A stretch of DNA of 64,000 bases from contig NZ_JAUFRA010000002.1 of the NCBI RefSeq assembly GCF_030410045.1, positions 1-64,000 on the forward strand, given 5' to 3'. The position numbers and the translations under genes are program-made. Shown here one piece after another: positions 51,833 through 60,633 of this stretch (the first letter of the stretch is position 1; the number at the start of each line of letters is the position of its first letter). The DNA is from Marivivens donghaensis (GTDB taxonomy: Bacteria > Pseudomonadota > Alphaproteobacteria > Rhodobacterales > Rhodobacteraceae). The notes below the pieces were generated by a model. That model did no database searches, was not told the DNA's origin, and worked only from the letters and a program-made list of their open reading frames with translations.

Positions 51833-52942
51833 ATGAGCGGCCTTTCTGTTGATGTGCTCAAGCTTTCCCATTTTCGGTCGCACAAACGCGCCGTGGCAGA
51901 GTTTGATGGCCGCCCCGTTGCGATCTACGGACCTAACGGCGCGGGCAAGACCAACATTCTAGAGGCCGTCTCGCTCCTCTCCCCTGGTCGTGGCCTTCGT
52001 CGCGCCGCAGCCGAGGATATGATCCGCAAGCAAGAGGCGCTCGGCTGGAAAATCAGCGCGGAAATTACGTCTCTCCATCAGTTTCACGAGGTCGAGACGT
52101 GGATGGAGCCCGACAAGGGCCGCCAACTTCGCATTGATGGTAAAGCCGCGCCGCAAGTAGCACTAGGCCGCATTGCTCGCGTCCTCTGGCTCGTGCCATC
52201 TATGGATCGCCTTTGGATCGAGGGGGCAGACGGGCGCCGTCGGTTCCTTGATCGAATGACGATGAGCTTTGAACCCTCTCATGCCGAGGCCGTTCTGACC
52301 TATGAAAAAGCCATGCGCGAACGCAATCGCCTGCTCAAAGACATGGTGCGCGATGCTCATTGGTATGCCGCTCTAGAGACGCAGATGGCGCAGGCTGGCA
52401 TTGCGATCACCGCCAATCGCAACCGCGCCATAGCAGAGCTTCAGGATGCCCAAGACGCCGCCGAAACCGCCTTTCCCATCGCGGATTTGGCGCTGACCCA
52501 CGCAGAGGACTTGGCCGAGGACGAAACGTCCCTGCGCGACCAATTCGCAGCCAACCGTCAGCGCGATATGTCCGCTGGCCGCACCCTGATCGGCCCGCAT
52601 CGTAGCGATCTGGACGCCACATTCCGCGCCAAAGGCGTTCCCGCCTCTGATTGCTCGACGGGTGAACAAAAAGCGCTTCTTATCTCGCTGATCCTCGCCA
52701 ATGGTCGCGCTTTGGCTCGTGATTTCGGTGCCCCGCCGATCCTTTTGCTGGACGAAGTTGCAGCCCACCTTGACGCAGGCCGCCGCGCCGCGCTCTATGA
52801 TGAAATATGCGCGTTGGGGGCACAGGCGTTCATGACTGGCACCGGTCCAGAACTGTTCGAAGAACTGCAATCGCGCGCGCAATACATTGAAATTACAGAA
52901 GATAATGACACGTCCATTACCACCCAAAAGGATCTTCCATGA
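51833..52942 (+). CDS. recF: DNA replication and repair protein RecF
   Basis: A 369-residue SMC-like ATPase for gap repair. It has Walker A YGPNGAGKTNILEAVSLLSP, Q-loop region LVPSMDRLWIEGADGRRRFL, signature DCSTGEQKALLISLILANG and Walker B PPILLLDEVAAHLDAGRR. It overlaps the VOC-protein gene by four bases. Confidence 0.95.
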   Translation: MSGLSVDVLKLSHFRSHKRAVAEFDGRPVAIYGPNGAGKTNILEAVSLLSPGRGLRRAAAEDMIRKQEALGWKISAEITSLHQFHEVETWMEPDKGRQLRIDGKAAPQVALGRIARVLWLVPSMDRLWIEGADGRRRFLDRMTMSFEPSHAEAVLTYEKAMRERNRLLKDMVRDAHWYAALETQMAQAGIAITANRNRAIAELQDAQDAAETAFPIADLALTHAEDLAEDETSLRDQFAANRQRDMSAGRTLIGPHRSDLDATFRAKGVPASDCSTGEQKALLISLILANGRALARDFGAPPILLLDEVAAHLDAGRRAALYDEICALGAQAFMTGTGPELFEELQSRAQYIEITEDNDTSITTQKDLP

Positions 52943-53370
52943 CCCCTCAGCGCGTCACCTTGATCACCCTCGGCGTGGCAGACCTCGAACAATCCAAGGC
53001 CTTCTACGCGGCCCTCGGCTGGTCACCCGCCGAAGAGCAACCTGGAGTGACGTTCTACCAACTCCATGGACAACTCCTGGGCCTGTTCCCGCTCGACGAA
53101 CTGGCGAAAGACCAAGGTCGCCCAGACGCGCAGCTCGGGACGGGGGCAGTCACATTGGCTCAGAATTTCAACACCGTCGAAGACGTCGACGCCGCTTTTG
53201 AACTTGCCCTGTCCGCTGGTGCGACCTGCCTGAAACGGCCCGAAAAAGTGTTCTGGGGCGGTTACTCTGGCTACTACGCAGACCTCGACGGTCACGTTTG
53301 GGAACTCGCTCACAATCCATTTTGGCCGCTCTCCGACGACGGCAGCTTAACTTTACCGAGGTCCGAATGA
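52939..53370 (+). CDS. VOC (glyoxalase/bleomycin resistance) family protein
   Basis: A 143-residue protein of the vicinal oxygen chelate fold: TLITLGVADLEQSKAFYAAL, FYQLHGQLLGLFPLDEL and GGYSGYYADLDGHVWELAHN with candidate metal-binding His and Glu. The substrate is unknown. It overlaps recF and the LysE gene by four bases each, so it is in the recF transcript. Confidence 0.85.
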   Translation: MTPQRVTLITLGVADLEQSKAFYAALGWSPAEEQPGVTFYQLHGQLLGLFPLDELAKDQGRPDAQLGTGAVTLAQNFNTVEDVDAAFELALSAGATCLKRPEKVFWGGYSGYYADLDGHVWELAHNPFWPLSDDGSLTLPRSE

Positions 53371-53987
53371 CCCTGACGATTCAACAGCTTGCGCTTTACG
53401 CAGGCGCGCTTTTCATTCTGTTCATGACTCCCGGCCCTGTCTGGGTTGCGCTCATGGCGCGTGCGATGTCAGGCGGGTTTCGCGCTGCATGGCCACTCGC
53501 CCTTGGCGTGGTGGTCGGCGATGTGATGTGGTCCGTCCTCGCCATCCTCGGCGTGTCGTGGATCGTGAGTCAATACGCGGGCTTCTTGGACCTGATGCGC
53601 TACGTGGCCTCGGTGACGTTCCTGTTCATGGGCTACATGGTCATCCGCAACGCCGACAAATCCATCGCCTCTGACAGCCGCCTAACCCGTCCGGGCGTCA
53701 TCGCAGGCTTTGTCGCGGGCCTCGCCGTGATCATCGGGAACCCCAAGGCGATCTTGTTCTACATGGGCATGCTGCCGGGCTTCTTTGACCTGTCCCAACT
53801 CACCGTCGCAGACATCGTGGCCATAGGTGCACTCTCGGCCATCGTGCCACTGATCGGCAACCTCATCATGGGCGCATTTATCGGCAAGGTGCGGGCGCTT
53901 CTGACCTCTCCACGCGCGCTCAAACGGATGAACCTGACGGCAGGGTGGCTACTGGTAGCTGTCGGGGTCGTTATCCCCTTTTTATAA
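53367..53987 (+). CDS. LysE family exporter
   Basis: A 206-residue membrane protein with about six helices, of the LysE/RhtB amino-acid exporter family: FILFMTPGPVWVALMARAMS near the start and GFVAGLAVIIGNPKAILFYM in the middle. ATG 53367 overlaps the previous stop (ATGA). The exported substrate is not predictable. Confidence 0.85.
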   Translation: MTLTIQQLALYAGALFILFMTPGPVWVALMARAMSGGFRAAWPLALGVVVGDVMWSVLAILGVSWIVSQYAGFLDLMRYVASVTFLFMGYMVIRNADKSIASDSRLTRPGVIAGFVAGLAVIIGNPKAILFYMGMLPGFFDLSQLTVADIVAIGALSAIVPLIGNLIMGAFIGKVRALLTSPRALKRMNLTAGWLLVAVGVVIPFL

Positions 53988-54010
53988 ACACAAAATATGG
54001 TGCGAACTGC

Positions 54011-54045
54011 GTGACATTCCCCTGCCAATTTTCTATATTTTGGCA
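54011..54045 (+). promoter_or_regulatory. gyrB promoter overlapped by an inverted repeat
   Basis: GTGACA (54011-54016), 17 bases, TATATT (54034-54039) form a plausible promoter 24 bases upstream of the gyrB ATG. TGCCAA (54023-54028) and TTGGCA (54040-54045) are perfect inverted repeats 11 bases apart that bracket the -10 box, so a regulator could bind there. Confidence 0.5.
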
Positions 54046-54068
54046 ACTGAATAACGGGAAAACACCGA

Positions 54069-56504
54069 ATGTCCGATCAAGAGCAGCAGCCAGCCGAGTA
54101 TGGCGCCGATTCTATTAAAGTTCTCAAGGGCTTGGACGCTGTCCGCAAGCGCCCTGGGATGTATATTGGCGACACCGACGACGGGTCTGGCCTGCACCAC
54201 ATGATCTACGAGGCCGTCGATAACGGCATCGACGAAGCACTAGCTGGCCACGCCGACCATGTTTCTGTGAAAATTCACGCGGATAGCTCTGTTTCCGTGA
54301 CCGACAACGGTCGCGGTATCCCCGTAGACATGCACTCCGAAGAAGGCATTTCCGCCGCTGAGGTTATCATGACCCAGCTGCACGCGGGTGGTAAGTTCGA
54401 TCAGAACTCCTACAAGGTCTCTGGCGGTCTGCACGGCGTGGGTATTTCCGTTGTGAACGCGCTGTCCGACTGGCTCGAACTGCGCATCTGGCGCAACGAC
54501 AAAGAACACTACGTCCGCTTTGAAAAAGGCGTGACCGTCGAACCGCTCCGCGTGGTCGGTGACACTCCGGGCAAAAAAGGCACGCAGGTCCGCTTTATGG
54601 CGTCCTCCCGCACGAATTCGCCCGACGGCACCTTCTTGAACCTCGAATACAGCTACGATGTTCTGGAAAAGCGTCTGCGCGAACTGGCCTTCCTGAACTC
54701 TGGCGTCCGCATTCTCGTCGAAGATGAGCGCCCTGCCGAAGCGATCAAGACGGAACTGTTCTACGACGGTGGCGTGAAAGAGTTTGTGAAATACCTCGAT
54801 CGCTCCAAACACCCGATGTTCCCAGAGCCGATCTTTGTGAACGGTGAACGTGACGGCATCGGCGTTGAGGTCGCGATGTGGTGGAACGACAGCTACCATG
54901 AAAACGTTCTGCCCTTTACCAACAACATCCCGCAGCGCGATGGCGGCACCCACTTGGCGGGCTTCCGCGCTGCGCTGACCCGCACCCTGACCAAATACGC
55001 GCAGGAAAGCGGGATCGCGAAAAGGGAAAAGGTTTCCTTCTCTGGCGACGACGCCCGCGAAGGTCTGACCTGCGTTCTCTCGGTCAAAGTGCCTGATCCG
55101 AAGTTCTCGTCCCAGACCAAAGACAAACTCGTCTCATCCGAGGTCCGTCCTGCGGTCGAGAACCTCGTTGGCGAAAAACTGTCTGAATGGTTCGAGGAAA
55201 ACCCGAACGAAGCCAAACAGATCGTCGGCAAAATCATCGAGGCCGCTCTGGCCCGTGAAGCAGCCCGCAAAGCCCGTGAATTGACCCGCCGCAAAACCGC
55301 GATGGACGTCAACTTCCTCGCTGGCAAACTCAAGGATTGTTCGGAAAAAGACCCGTCCAAGACCGAAGTCTTCCTCGTCGAGGGTGACTCCGCAGGTGGT
55401 TCCGCGCAGACAGGTCGTGACCGTAGCACGCAGGCTATTTTGCCTCTCAAAGGTAAGATTCTGAACGTCGAACGCGCTCGTTTCGACCGCATGTTGTCGT
55501 CGCAGGAAATCGGCAACCTCGTCATGGCGCTCGGAACTGGCATTGGTCGCGACGAATTCAATCTGTCGAAACTCCGCTACCACAAGATCGTCATCATGAC
55601 CGACGCGGACGTAGACGGTGCGCACATTAGAACGCTGCTCTTGACCTTCTTCTTCCGTCAGATGCCGCAACTGATCGAAGCAGGTCACCTCTATATCGCG
55701 CAGCCCCCTCTCTATAAGGTTTCGCGCGGTAAATCAGAGGTTTACCTCAAAGATCAGGCCGCGATGGATGAATACCTCATCCAGCAAGGCGTGGACGGTG
55801 CGATCCTGCGTCTGTCGAATGGCGCTGAACTTGCGGGTCAGGACTTGCTCCGCGTTGTTGAAAACGCACGCAGCCTGAAACGTGTAATCGACGCCTTCCC
55901 GACCCACTACCCGCGCCACATTCTTGAACAAGCCGCTGTCGCTGGTGCCTTTGTTCCGGGGGCTGTGGACGCTGACCTTCAGGGCGTCGCGGACCAGGTC
56001 GCGAAACGTCTGGACCTCATCGCTCTTGAATACGAACGCGGTTGGACGGGTCGTATCACTCAGGATCACGGCATTCGTCTCGCCCGTATTTTGCGCGGCG
56101 TAGAAGAGGTCCGCACCCTCGACGGCGGCATGCTCCGCTCTGGCGAGGCGCGCAAAACGGGCTCCTTCACCGAGGCGCTGCAAGAAGTCTACAACGAACC
56201 CGCGAAACTGATCCGCAAAGACCGCGTTCAGGTCATCTACGGTCCGCTCGGCCTGCTGCAAGCGATCCTCGAAGAAGGCGAAAAAGGTCTTTCGATTCAA
56301 CGTTATAAAGGTCTGGGCGAGATGAACCCTGACCAGCTTTGGGAAACCACGCTGGACCCAGATGCACGCACCTTCTTGCAGGTTAAGATCGACGATTTGG
56401 TTGAAGCCGACGACATCTTTAGCAAGCTGATGGGCGATGAAGTTGAACCACGGCGCGACTTTATCCAGCAAAACGCGCTGAGCGTCGAAAACCTCGACTT
56501 CTAA
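54069..56504 (+). CDS. gyrB: DNA gyrase subunit B
   Basis: An 811-residue type II topoisomerase subunit. The GHKL ATPase domain is clear (IYEAVDNGIDEALAGHAD, TDNGRGIPVDMHSEEG, GGLHGVGISVVNALSDW). The TOPRIM domain shows VEGDSAGGSAQTGRD and TDADVDGAHIRTLLLTFFFR. The C-terminal RYKGLGEMNPDQLWETTLDP is typical. The length is normal for the family. It is the last of the dnaA-dnaN-recF-gyrB block. Confidence 0.96.
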   Translation: MSDQEQQPAEYGADSIKVLKGLDAVRKRPGMYIGDTDDGSGLHHMIYEAVDNGIDEALAGHADHVSVKIHADSSVSVTDNGRGIPVDMHSEEGISAAEVIMTQLHAGGKFDQNSYKVSGGLHGVGISVVNALSDWLELRIWRNDKEHYVRFEKGVTVEPLRVVGDTPGKKGTQVRFMASSRTNSPDGTFLNLEYSYDVLEKRLRELAFLNSGVRILVEDERPAEAIKTELFYDGGVKEFVKYLDRSKHPMFPEPIFVNGERDGIGVEVAMWWNDSYHENVLPFTNNIPQRDGGTHLAGFRAALTRTLTKYAQESGIAKREKVSFSGDDAREGLTCVLSVKVPDPKFSSQTKDKLVSSEVRPAVENLVGEKLSEWFEENPNEAKQIVGKIIEAALAREAARKARELTRRKTAMDVNFLAGKLKDCSEKDPSKTEVFLVEGDSAGGSAQTGRDRSTQAILPLKGKILNVERARFDRMLSSQEIGNLVMALGTGIGRDEFNLSKLRYHKIVIMTDADVDGAHIRTLLLTFFFRQMPQLIEAGHLYIAQPPLYKVSRGKSEVYLKDQAAMDEYLIQQGVDGAILRLSNGAELAGQDLLRVVENARSLKRVIDAFPTHYPRHILEQAAVAGAFVPGAVDADLQGVADQVAKRLDLIALEYERGWTGRITQDHGIRLARILRGVEEVRTLDGGMLRSGEARKTGSFTEALQEVYNEPAKLIRKDRVQVIYGPLGLLQAILEEGEKGLSIQRYKGLGEMNPDQLWETTLDPDARTFLQVKIDDLVEADDIFSKLMGDEVEPRRDFIQQNALSVENLDF

Positions 56505-56511
56505 TCAATCT

Positions 56512-56538
56512 GACCCGCCCCAACTGGGCGGGTCTTTT
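56512..56538 (+). terminator. Terminator after gyrB
   Basis: GACCCGCCC and GGGCGGGTC form a 9-bp stem with loop CAACT, followed by TTTT. Confidence 0.85.
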
Positions 56539-56555
56539 GCTTTCGGCCCGACGAC

Positions 56556-57314
56556 ATGGAAAAAATCCGTTCCCTCTACGAAGACGACACCGTCGCCGCA
56601 CATCGGTTTCGCTACGGCGTCCTCGTGTTCGACATCGCGACAATCCTCTTTGTGATTGGAACATCATTCTATGACCATACCGTCACCATCGAAATCATCG
56701 ATGCGGTATTCGGCGTTTTGATCCTGACGGACTTCTTCATCCGCTTCTGGATCGAAAAAGAAAAACGCCTCATGGCATTCCGCCTCGCGACATGGGCTGA
56801 TGTTGCAGCGGTACTATCCTTCCTCGCACCGATCACAGGCGAAGGCGTCGGCTTTCTCCGCATCCTGCGTACGCTCCGCTTACTGCATACATATCAATTG
56901 CTTAGCAGACTTCGTCAGGACTTCAGCTTCTTCCGCAAGAACGAAGATATCGTCCTCGCCTCCCTGAATCTCGGCGTGTTCCTCTTTGTCATGACGGGCC
57001 TCATCTACGCGACCCAAGTCAACGTGAACCCAGAGATCCGCAACTACGCTGACGCGCTCTATTTCACTGTGACGACGCTGACCACGACGGGCTTCGGCGA
57101 CATTACCCTGACGGGTCCGTGGGGCCGCATGCTGTCAGTCGGCGTCATGATCTTTGGTGTGACGCTCTTCTTGCGCCTCCTCCAAGTCCTCTTTCGCCCA
57201 TCCAAGGTCCGACAGGAATGCAAGACCTGCGGCCTCATCCTCCACGATGCGGACGCCGTTCACTGCAAACACTGCGGCGAAACGATCTACATTCGAACCG
57301 AAGGCGACGTGTGA
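56556..57314 (+). CDS. Voltage-gated-type potassium channel with C-terminal zinc ribbon
   Basis: A 252-residue ion transport protein with six membrane helices. The S4-like helix is RILRTLRLLHTYQLLSRLR (regular basic residues), and the pore has the selectivity filter TLTTTGFGDITL. The end carries CKTCG and CKHCG, a zinc-ribbon pair (residues about 224-243), unusual for such a short channel. It is transcribed rightward beyond the gyrB terminator and converges on lrgB. Confidence 0.85.
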   Translation: MEKIRSLYEDDTVAAHRFRYGVLVFDIATILFVIGTSFYDHTVTIEIIDAVFGVLILTDFFIRFWIEKEKRLMAFRLATWADVAAVLSFLAPITGEGVGFLRILRTLRLLHTYQLLSRLRQDFSFFRKNEDIVLASLNLGVFLFVMTGLIYATQVNVNPEIRNYADALYFTVTTLTTTGFGDITLTGPWGRMLSVGVMIFGVTLFLRLLQVLFRPSKVRQECKTCGLILHDADAVHCKHCGETIYIRTEGDV

Positions 57315-58031
57315 TCAGAACACGATTGCCCAGAGCACAGGCAGCAAGATCGCGGTCGCTAAGGCATTGAGGCCCATCGCTAATCCCGCAAACGCCCCCG
57401 CGACTTCGTTGACCTGAAGCGCCCGCGCCGTCCCGATCCCATGGCTCGCCGTGCCCATCGCGAACCCACGCGCAGCCCAGTCTTTGACCCCGACCGCATT
57501 CAGGACGAACGTCCCGAACATCGCGCCGAAAATGCCCGTGATAATTACGACGACCGCCGTGAGCGACGGCAGCCCGCCGATCTTTTCCGCGACAGCCATT
57601 GCGACGGGCGCGGTGATTGATTTCGGCGCGAGGGTGGCGAGGATATCTGGCCCTCCGCCCAGCAGCCACGCGATGCCCACAGCGGTGAAAATCGCGGTTA
57701 ACGACCCGCAGAGCAGGCTCACTCCAATCGCCAAGGCCGACTGTCTGACCTTCGCCAATTGCCGATAGAGCGGAACCGCCAGTGATACCGTCGCAGGACC
57801 AAGGAGGAAGTGCACGAACTGCGCCCCTTCAAAGTATTGCGGGTAACTTGTCCCCGTCGAAATCAACACGCCGACGATCACGATCACCGAAATTAGAACG
57901 GGATTCAAAATCGGGTTACGCCCCGCCCTTTCGAACAGCCAAAACGCCCCCTGAAACGCGACCAGCGTCAACGTCAGGTGAAACAGCGGTGAGGCGCTCA
58001 GATAAACCCATGTATCGCGAAGGTTTTCCAT
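57315..58031 (-). CDS. LrgB/CidB family membrane protein
   Basis: A 238-residue membrane protein with several helices, of the LrgB/CidB family that works with LrgA/CidA in murein-hydrolase control or small-molecule export. Recognisable stretches are LLGPATVSLAVPLYRQL and TAPVAMAVAEKIGGLPSLTA, and GFAMGTASHGIGTARALQ. It is directly adjacent to the lrgA gene in one leftward unit. Confidence 0.88.
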   Translation of the reverse strand: MENLRDTWVYLSASPLFHLTLTLVAFQGAFWLFERAGRNPILNPVLISVIVIVGVLISTGTSYPQYFEGAQFVHFLLGPATVSLAVPLYRQLAKVRQSALAIGVSLLCGSLTAIFTAVGIAWLLGGGPDILATLAPKSITAPVAMAVAEKIGGLPSLTAVVVIITGIFGAMFGTFVLNAVGVKDWAARGFAMGTASHGIGTARALQVNEVAGAFAGLAMGLNALATAILLPVLWAIVF

Positions 58032-58372
58032 CAGTTGCCTCGCTTCATCAGGCGGCTCATAATGAGGGCCGTCACCGCAATTGTGGCCAGCGTGCTGACG
58101 AACAGTGCTGCCGCGATGGGCAACGCCGCCTCACCGATCAGGCCGAAATGCATCATGACGCCCGCGCCCGCTGGGACGAACAACAGCGACATGTATTTCT
58201 GCAATCCGCCGGCGACCTCGCCTAAATCCGTTGGAACAAAACCACGTATTATCAAGTAGATGAACAGCAGAACCATGCCGACCACGGGGCCGGGGACGGG
58301 TAGGGCGAGCGTGCCCACGATGACTTCGCCGATCAATTGGCAACTGAAAATCAGTGTTAGATAGCCCAGCAT
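58031..58372 (-). CDS. CidA/LrgA family membrane protein
   Basis: A 113-residue protein with four helices, of the CidA/LrgA (holin-like) family: IGEVIVGTLALPVPGPVVGM and the later MSLLFVPAGAGVMMHFGLIG. It shares a base with the lrgB start. The pair may modulate autolysis or export pyruvate-like metabolites, as in other bacteria. Confidence 0.87.
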   Translation of the reverse strand: MLGYLTLIFSCQLIGEVIVGTLALPVPGPVVGMVLLFIYLIIRGFVPTDLGEVAGGLQKYMSLLFVPAGAGVMMHFGLIGEAALPIAAALFVSTLATIAVTALIMSRLMKRGN

Positions 58373-58487
58373 CTCGTGCCTCCCGCTGTCGTATGATTAA
58401 GGGGTAAAGGGCCAAACCGCTTGGCGCAAGTTCGCCGATCTTTTCGCACCCACTATCCGACGGTATCGCCCCACGCTAAGACAGGCC

Positions 58488-58961
58488 ATGATCACACGTC
58501 GCCACGCCTTGTTTGTTACCCTCTCCGCGCTCGCTGCTTGCGGCAAAGGCGGGGATTTGACCACTTTCGACCACGGCTATAACCCGCCGTTTTTCCCGGG
58601 TGAGACGCCTGAAATGCGGGTCTTGGTCAACAAATGGGCGGATAGGCATGAAATTCCTAGAACATTGCTCCACCGCGTGATCCAGCGCGAAAGCGACTAC
58701 CGCGCGGGTGCCCGCAATGGCCCCTATTACGGCCTCATGCAGATCCTTCCGCAGACGGCCAGAACGATGGGGTATGAAGGCCCCGACAGCGGGCTGTTGG
58801 ACGCAGAAACTAACCTGCAGTACGCGGGACGTTACTTGCGCGGCGCGTGGCTCGTCTCTGGCGGAGACGAGGACGAAGCGATCATGTGGTATGCACGCGG
58901 CTACTATTACGAGGCCAAACGCCTTGGCCTGTTGGTCGAAACGGGCCTACGCGCGGGTTAA
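58488..58961 (+). CDS. Lytic transglycosylase SLT-domain lipoprotein
   Basis: A 157-residue lipoprotein. The lipobox is ALAAC, followed by a goose-type SLT fold: HRVIQRESDYRAGARN with catalytic Glu, YYGLMQILPQTARTMGY and NLQYAGRYLRGAW. It cleaves peptidoglycan glycan strands in the periplasm, attached to the outer membrane. It converges on trhO with a 4-base overlap. Confidence 0.88.
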   Translation: MITRRHALFVTLSALAACGKGGDLTTFDHGYNPPFFPGETPEMRVLVNKWADRHEIPRTLLHRVIQRESDYRAGARNGPYYGLMQILPQTARTMGYEGPDSGLLDAETNLQYAGRYLRGAWLVSGGDEDEAIMWYARGYYYEAKRLGLLVETGLRAG

Positions 58962-59860
58962 CGACCCAAGTGCTTTTCGCCCCGTTCACGGGCAAGCTCG
59001 ATCTGTTTCTGGCGCATACGGAACCGCGCCTTATCCTCGTCCGAGGTCTCGTCAACGCACTGGTGGCAGGACACGCCGTTTTCCCATTCGGGGCGCGATT
59101 TGTCCTCTGGCATCACAGGACGACGGCATGCATGGCAGAGCTCGTGCGGACCCTCAACCAATCCATGCCCAACTGACACACGTCCGTCGAACACGTAGCA
59201 ATCACCCTGCCATTTGCTGTCTTCCTGAGGCACCTCTTCGAGGTATTTCAGGATGCCGCCCTTGAGGTGGTAAACTTCGTCAATGCCTTGTTGTTTGACG
59301 AAATTCGTCGATTTCTCGCAGCGAATACCGCCGGTGCAGAACATCGCGATCCGTTTGTTGTGGAACCGATCTTTATTCTCTTCCCACCACTGCGGGAACT
59401 CGCGGAACGATTTGGTCTGCGGATCAATCGCGCCCTCAAAGGTGCCGATCGAATATTCGTAGTCGTTGCGCGTATCGATCACCACAACGTCGGGCGCAGT
59501 GATGAGATCGTTCCAATCCTTCGGCTCGACGTAGTGGCCCACAGCAGCACGCGGATCAATGTCCGGCTGGCCCATGGTCACGATCTCTTTCTTCAGGCGC
59601 ACCTTCATTTTGCCAAAGGGCTGATCCTTCGCGGTCGAGTTCTTCCAAACCAGATCGGCACAGCCAGGTAGCGCACGGATGTGCGCCAGCATGGTATTGA
59701 TCGCAGCTTCAGAACCAGCAACGGTGCCGTTGATCCCCTCTTTCGCAAGAAGGAGCGACCCTGTGATCCCTTCGCGTTGGCACAGCTCAAGGAGCGGCCC
59801 ACGGATTGCAGCGGGGTCGGGGAATGGGGTGAAATGATAGAGCGCGCAGACAGTATACAT
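58958..59860 (-). CDS. trhO: tRNA uridine 5-hydroxylase TrhO (YceA), rhodanese-related
   Basis: A 300-residue enzyme that hydroxylates U34 in tRNA. An N-terminal acylphosphatase-like domain (CQREGITGSLLLAKEGINGT) is followed by a rhodanese domain (VVVIDTRNDYEYSIGTFEGA, active loop FCTGGIRCEKSTNFV) and a C-terminal Cys-rich part (CHACRRP with CHQC). ATG 59860 gives the normal family length; the longer open frame upstream is antisense to pncA. Confidence 0.9.
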   Translation of the reverse strand: MYTVCALYHFTPFPDPAAIRGPLLELCQREGITGSLLLAKEGINGTVAGSEAAINTMLAHIRALPGCADLVWKNSTAKDQPFGKMKVRLKKEIVTMGQPDIDPRAAVGHYVEPKDWNDLITAPDVVVIDTRNDYEYSIGTFEGAIDPQTKSFREFPQWWEENKDRFHNKRIAMFCTGGIRCEKSTNFVKQQGIDEVYHLKGGILKYLEEVPQEDSKWQGDCYVFDGRVSVGHGLVEGPHELCHACRRPVMPEDKSRPEWENGVSCHQCVDETSDEDKARFRMRQKQIELARERGEKHLGR

Positions 59861-59974
59861 GGGGTTTCCATACGCCTGTCGCAGCGTGCGGGCAAGTCTG
59901 GCCAAACGAGGTAGGCGCATTGACGGTGGTCCTGCAACCGCTAGGGTATGGCCACGCCGAAAACGGAGAGTCCC

Positions 59975-60577
59975 ATGCACCCCAAAACCCACGCACTGAT
60001 CGTCATCGATGTTCAAAACGACTTCTGCCCCGGTGGTGCGCTCGCCGTTGCGGGTGGGGACGACATCGTCAGCGGGATCAACGCGCTGATGGATGACTTC
60101 GGGGTCGTTGTGCTGACCCAAGACTGGCACCCCGCGGGCCATTCCTCCTTTGCCTCGTCTCACGCAGGAAAATCCCCGCTCGAACTGATCGACATGCCCT
60201 ATGGCCCACAGGTCCTCTGGCCCGATCACTGTATCCAAGGCACCACGGGCGCCGATTTCCACGCCGATCTCCGCACCGATGCTGATCTGATCATCCGCAA
60301 GGGCATGAACCCCGCCATCGACAGCTACTCTGCGTTCTTTGAGAACGACCATACCACCCCAACGGGCCTCGAAGGTTACCTTCGAACGCGCGGCATCACC
60401 GACGTCACCCTCGTCGGCCTCGCAACTGATTTCTGCGTGAACTACTCGGCCGTTGATGCGGCGAACCTCGGGTTCAAAGTGACCGTTCGAACCGACCTCT
60501 GCCGTGGGATCAACTTTGACGGATCGCTTGCCGCCGCGATTGAGGGGATGAAAAGCGCAGGCGTATCGGTCCTCTAA
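59975..60577 (+). CDS. pncA: Nicotinamidase
   Basis: A 200-residue amidase that converts nicotinamide to nicotinate in NAD salvage. The active-site triad is visible: Asp in IVIDVQNDFCPGGAL, Lys in LIIRKGMNPAID and Cys in GLATDFCVNYSAVDA. The metal ligands are in TQDWHPAGHSSFA and SSH. ATG 59975 has GGAGAG upstream. pncB, the next step, is 1.4 kb downstream. Confidence 0.92.
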   Translation: MHPKTHALIVIDVQNDFCPGGALAVAGGDDIVSGINALMDDFGVVVLTQDWHPAGHSSFASSHAGKSPLELIDMPYGPQVLWPDHCIQGTTGADFHADLRTDADLIIRKGMNPAIDSYSAFFENDHTTPTGLEGYLRTRGITDVTLVGLATDFCVNYSAVDAANLGFKVTVRTDLCRGINFDGSLAAAIEGMKSAGVSVL

Positions 60578-60633
60578 ATTTCCTTGCAATAGAAGCAGTT
60601 GAGGAGCAGCATCCGCCCGAGAGGACGGACATC

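Noticed and set aside
59861..60589. Long in-frame extension upstream of trhO on the minus strand
   Set aside because: It is antisense to pncA and has no family similarity; trhO starts at 59860.
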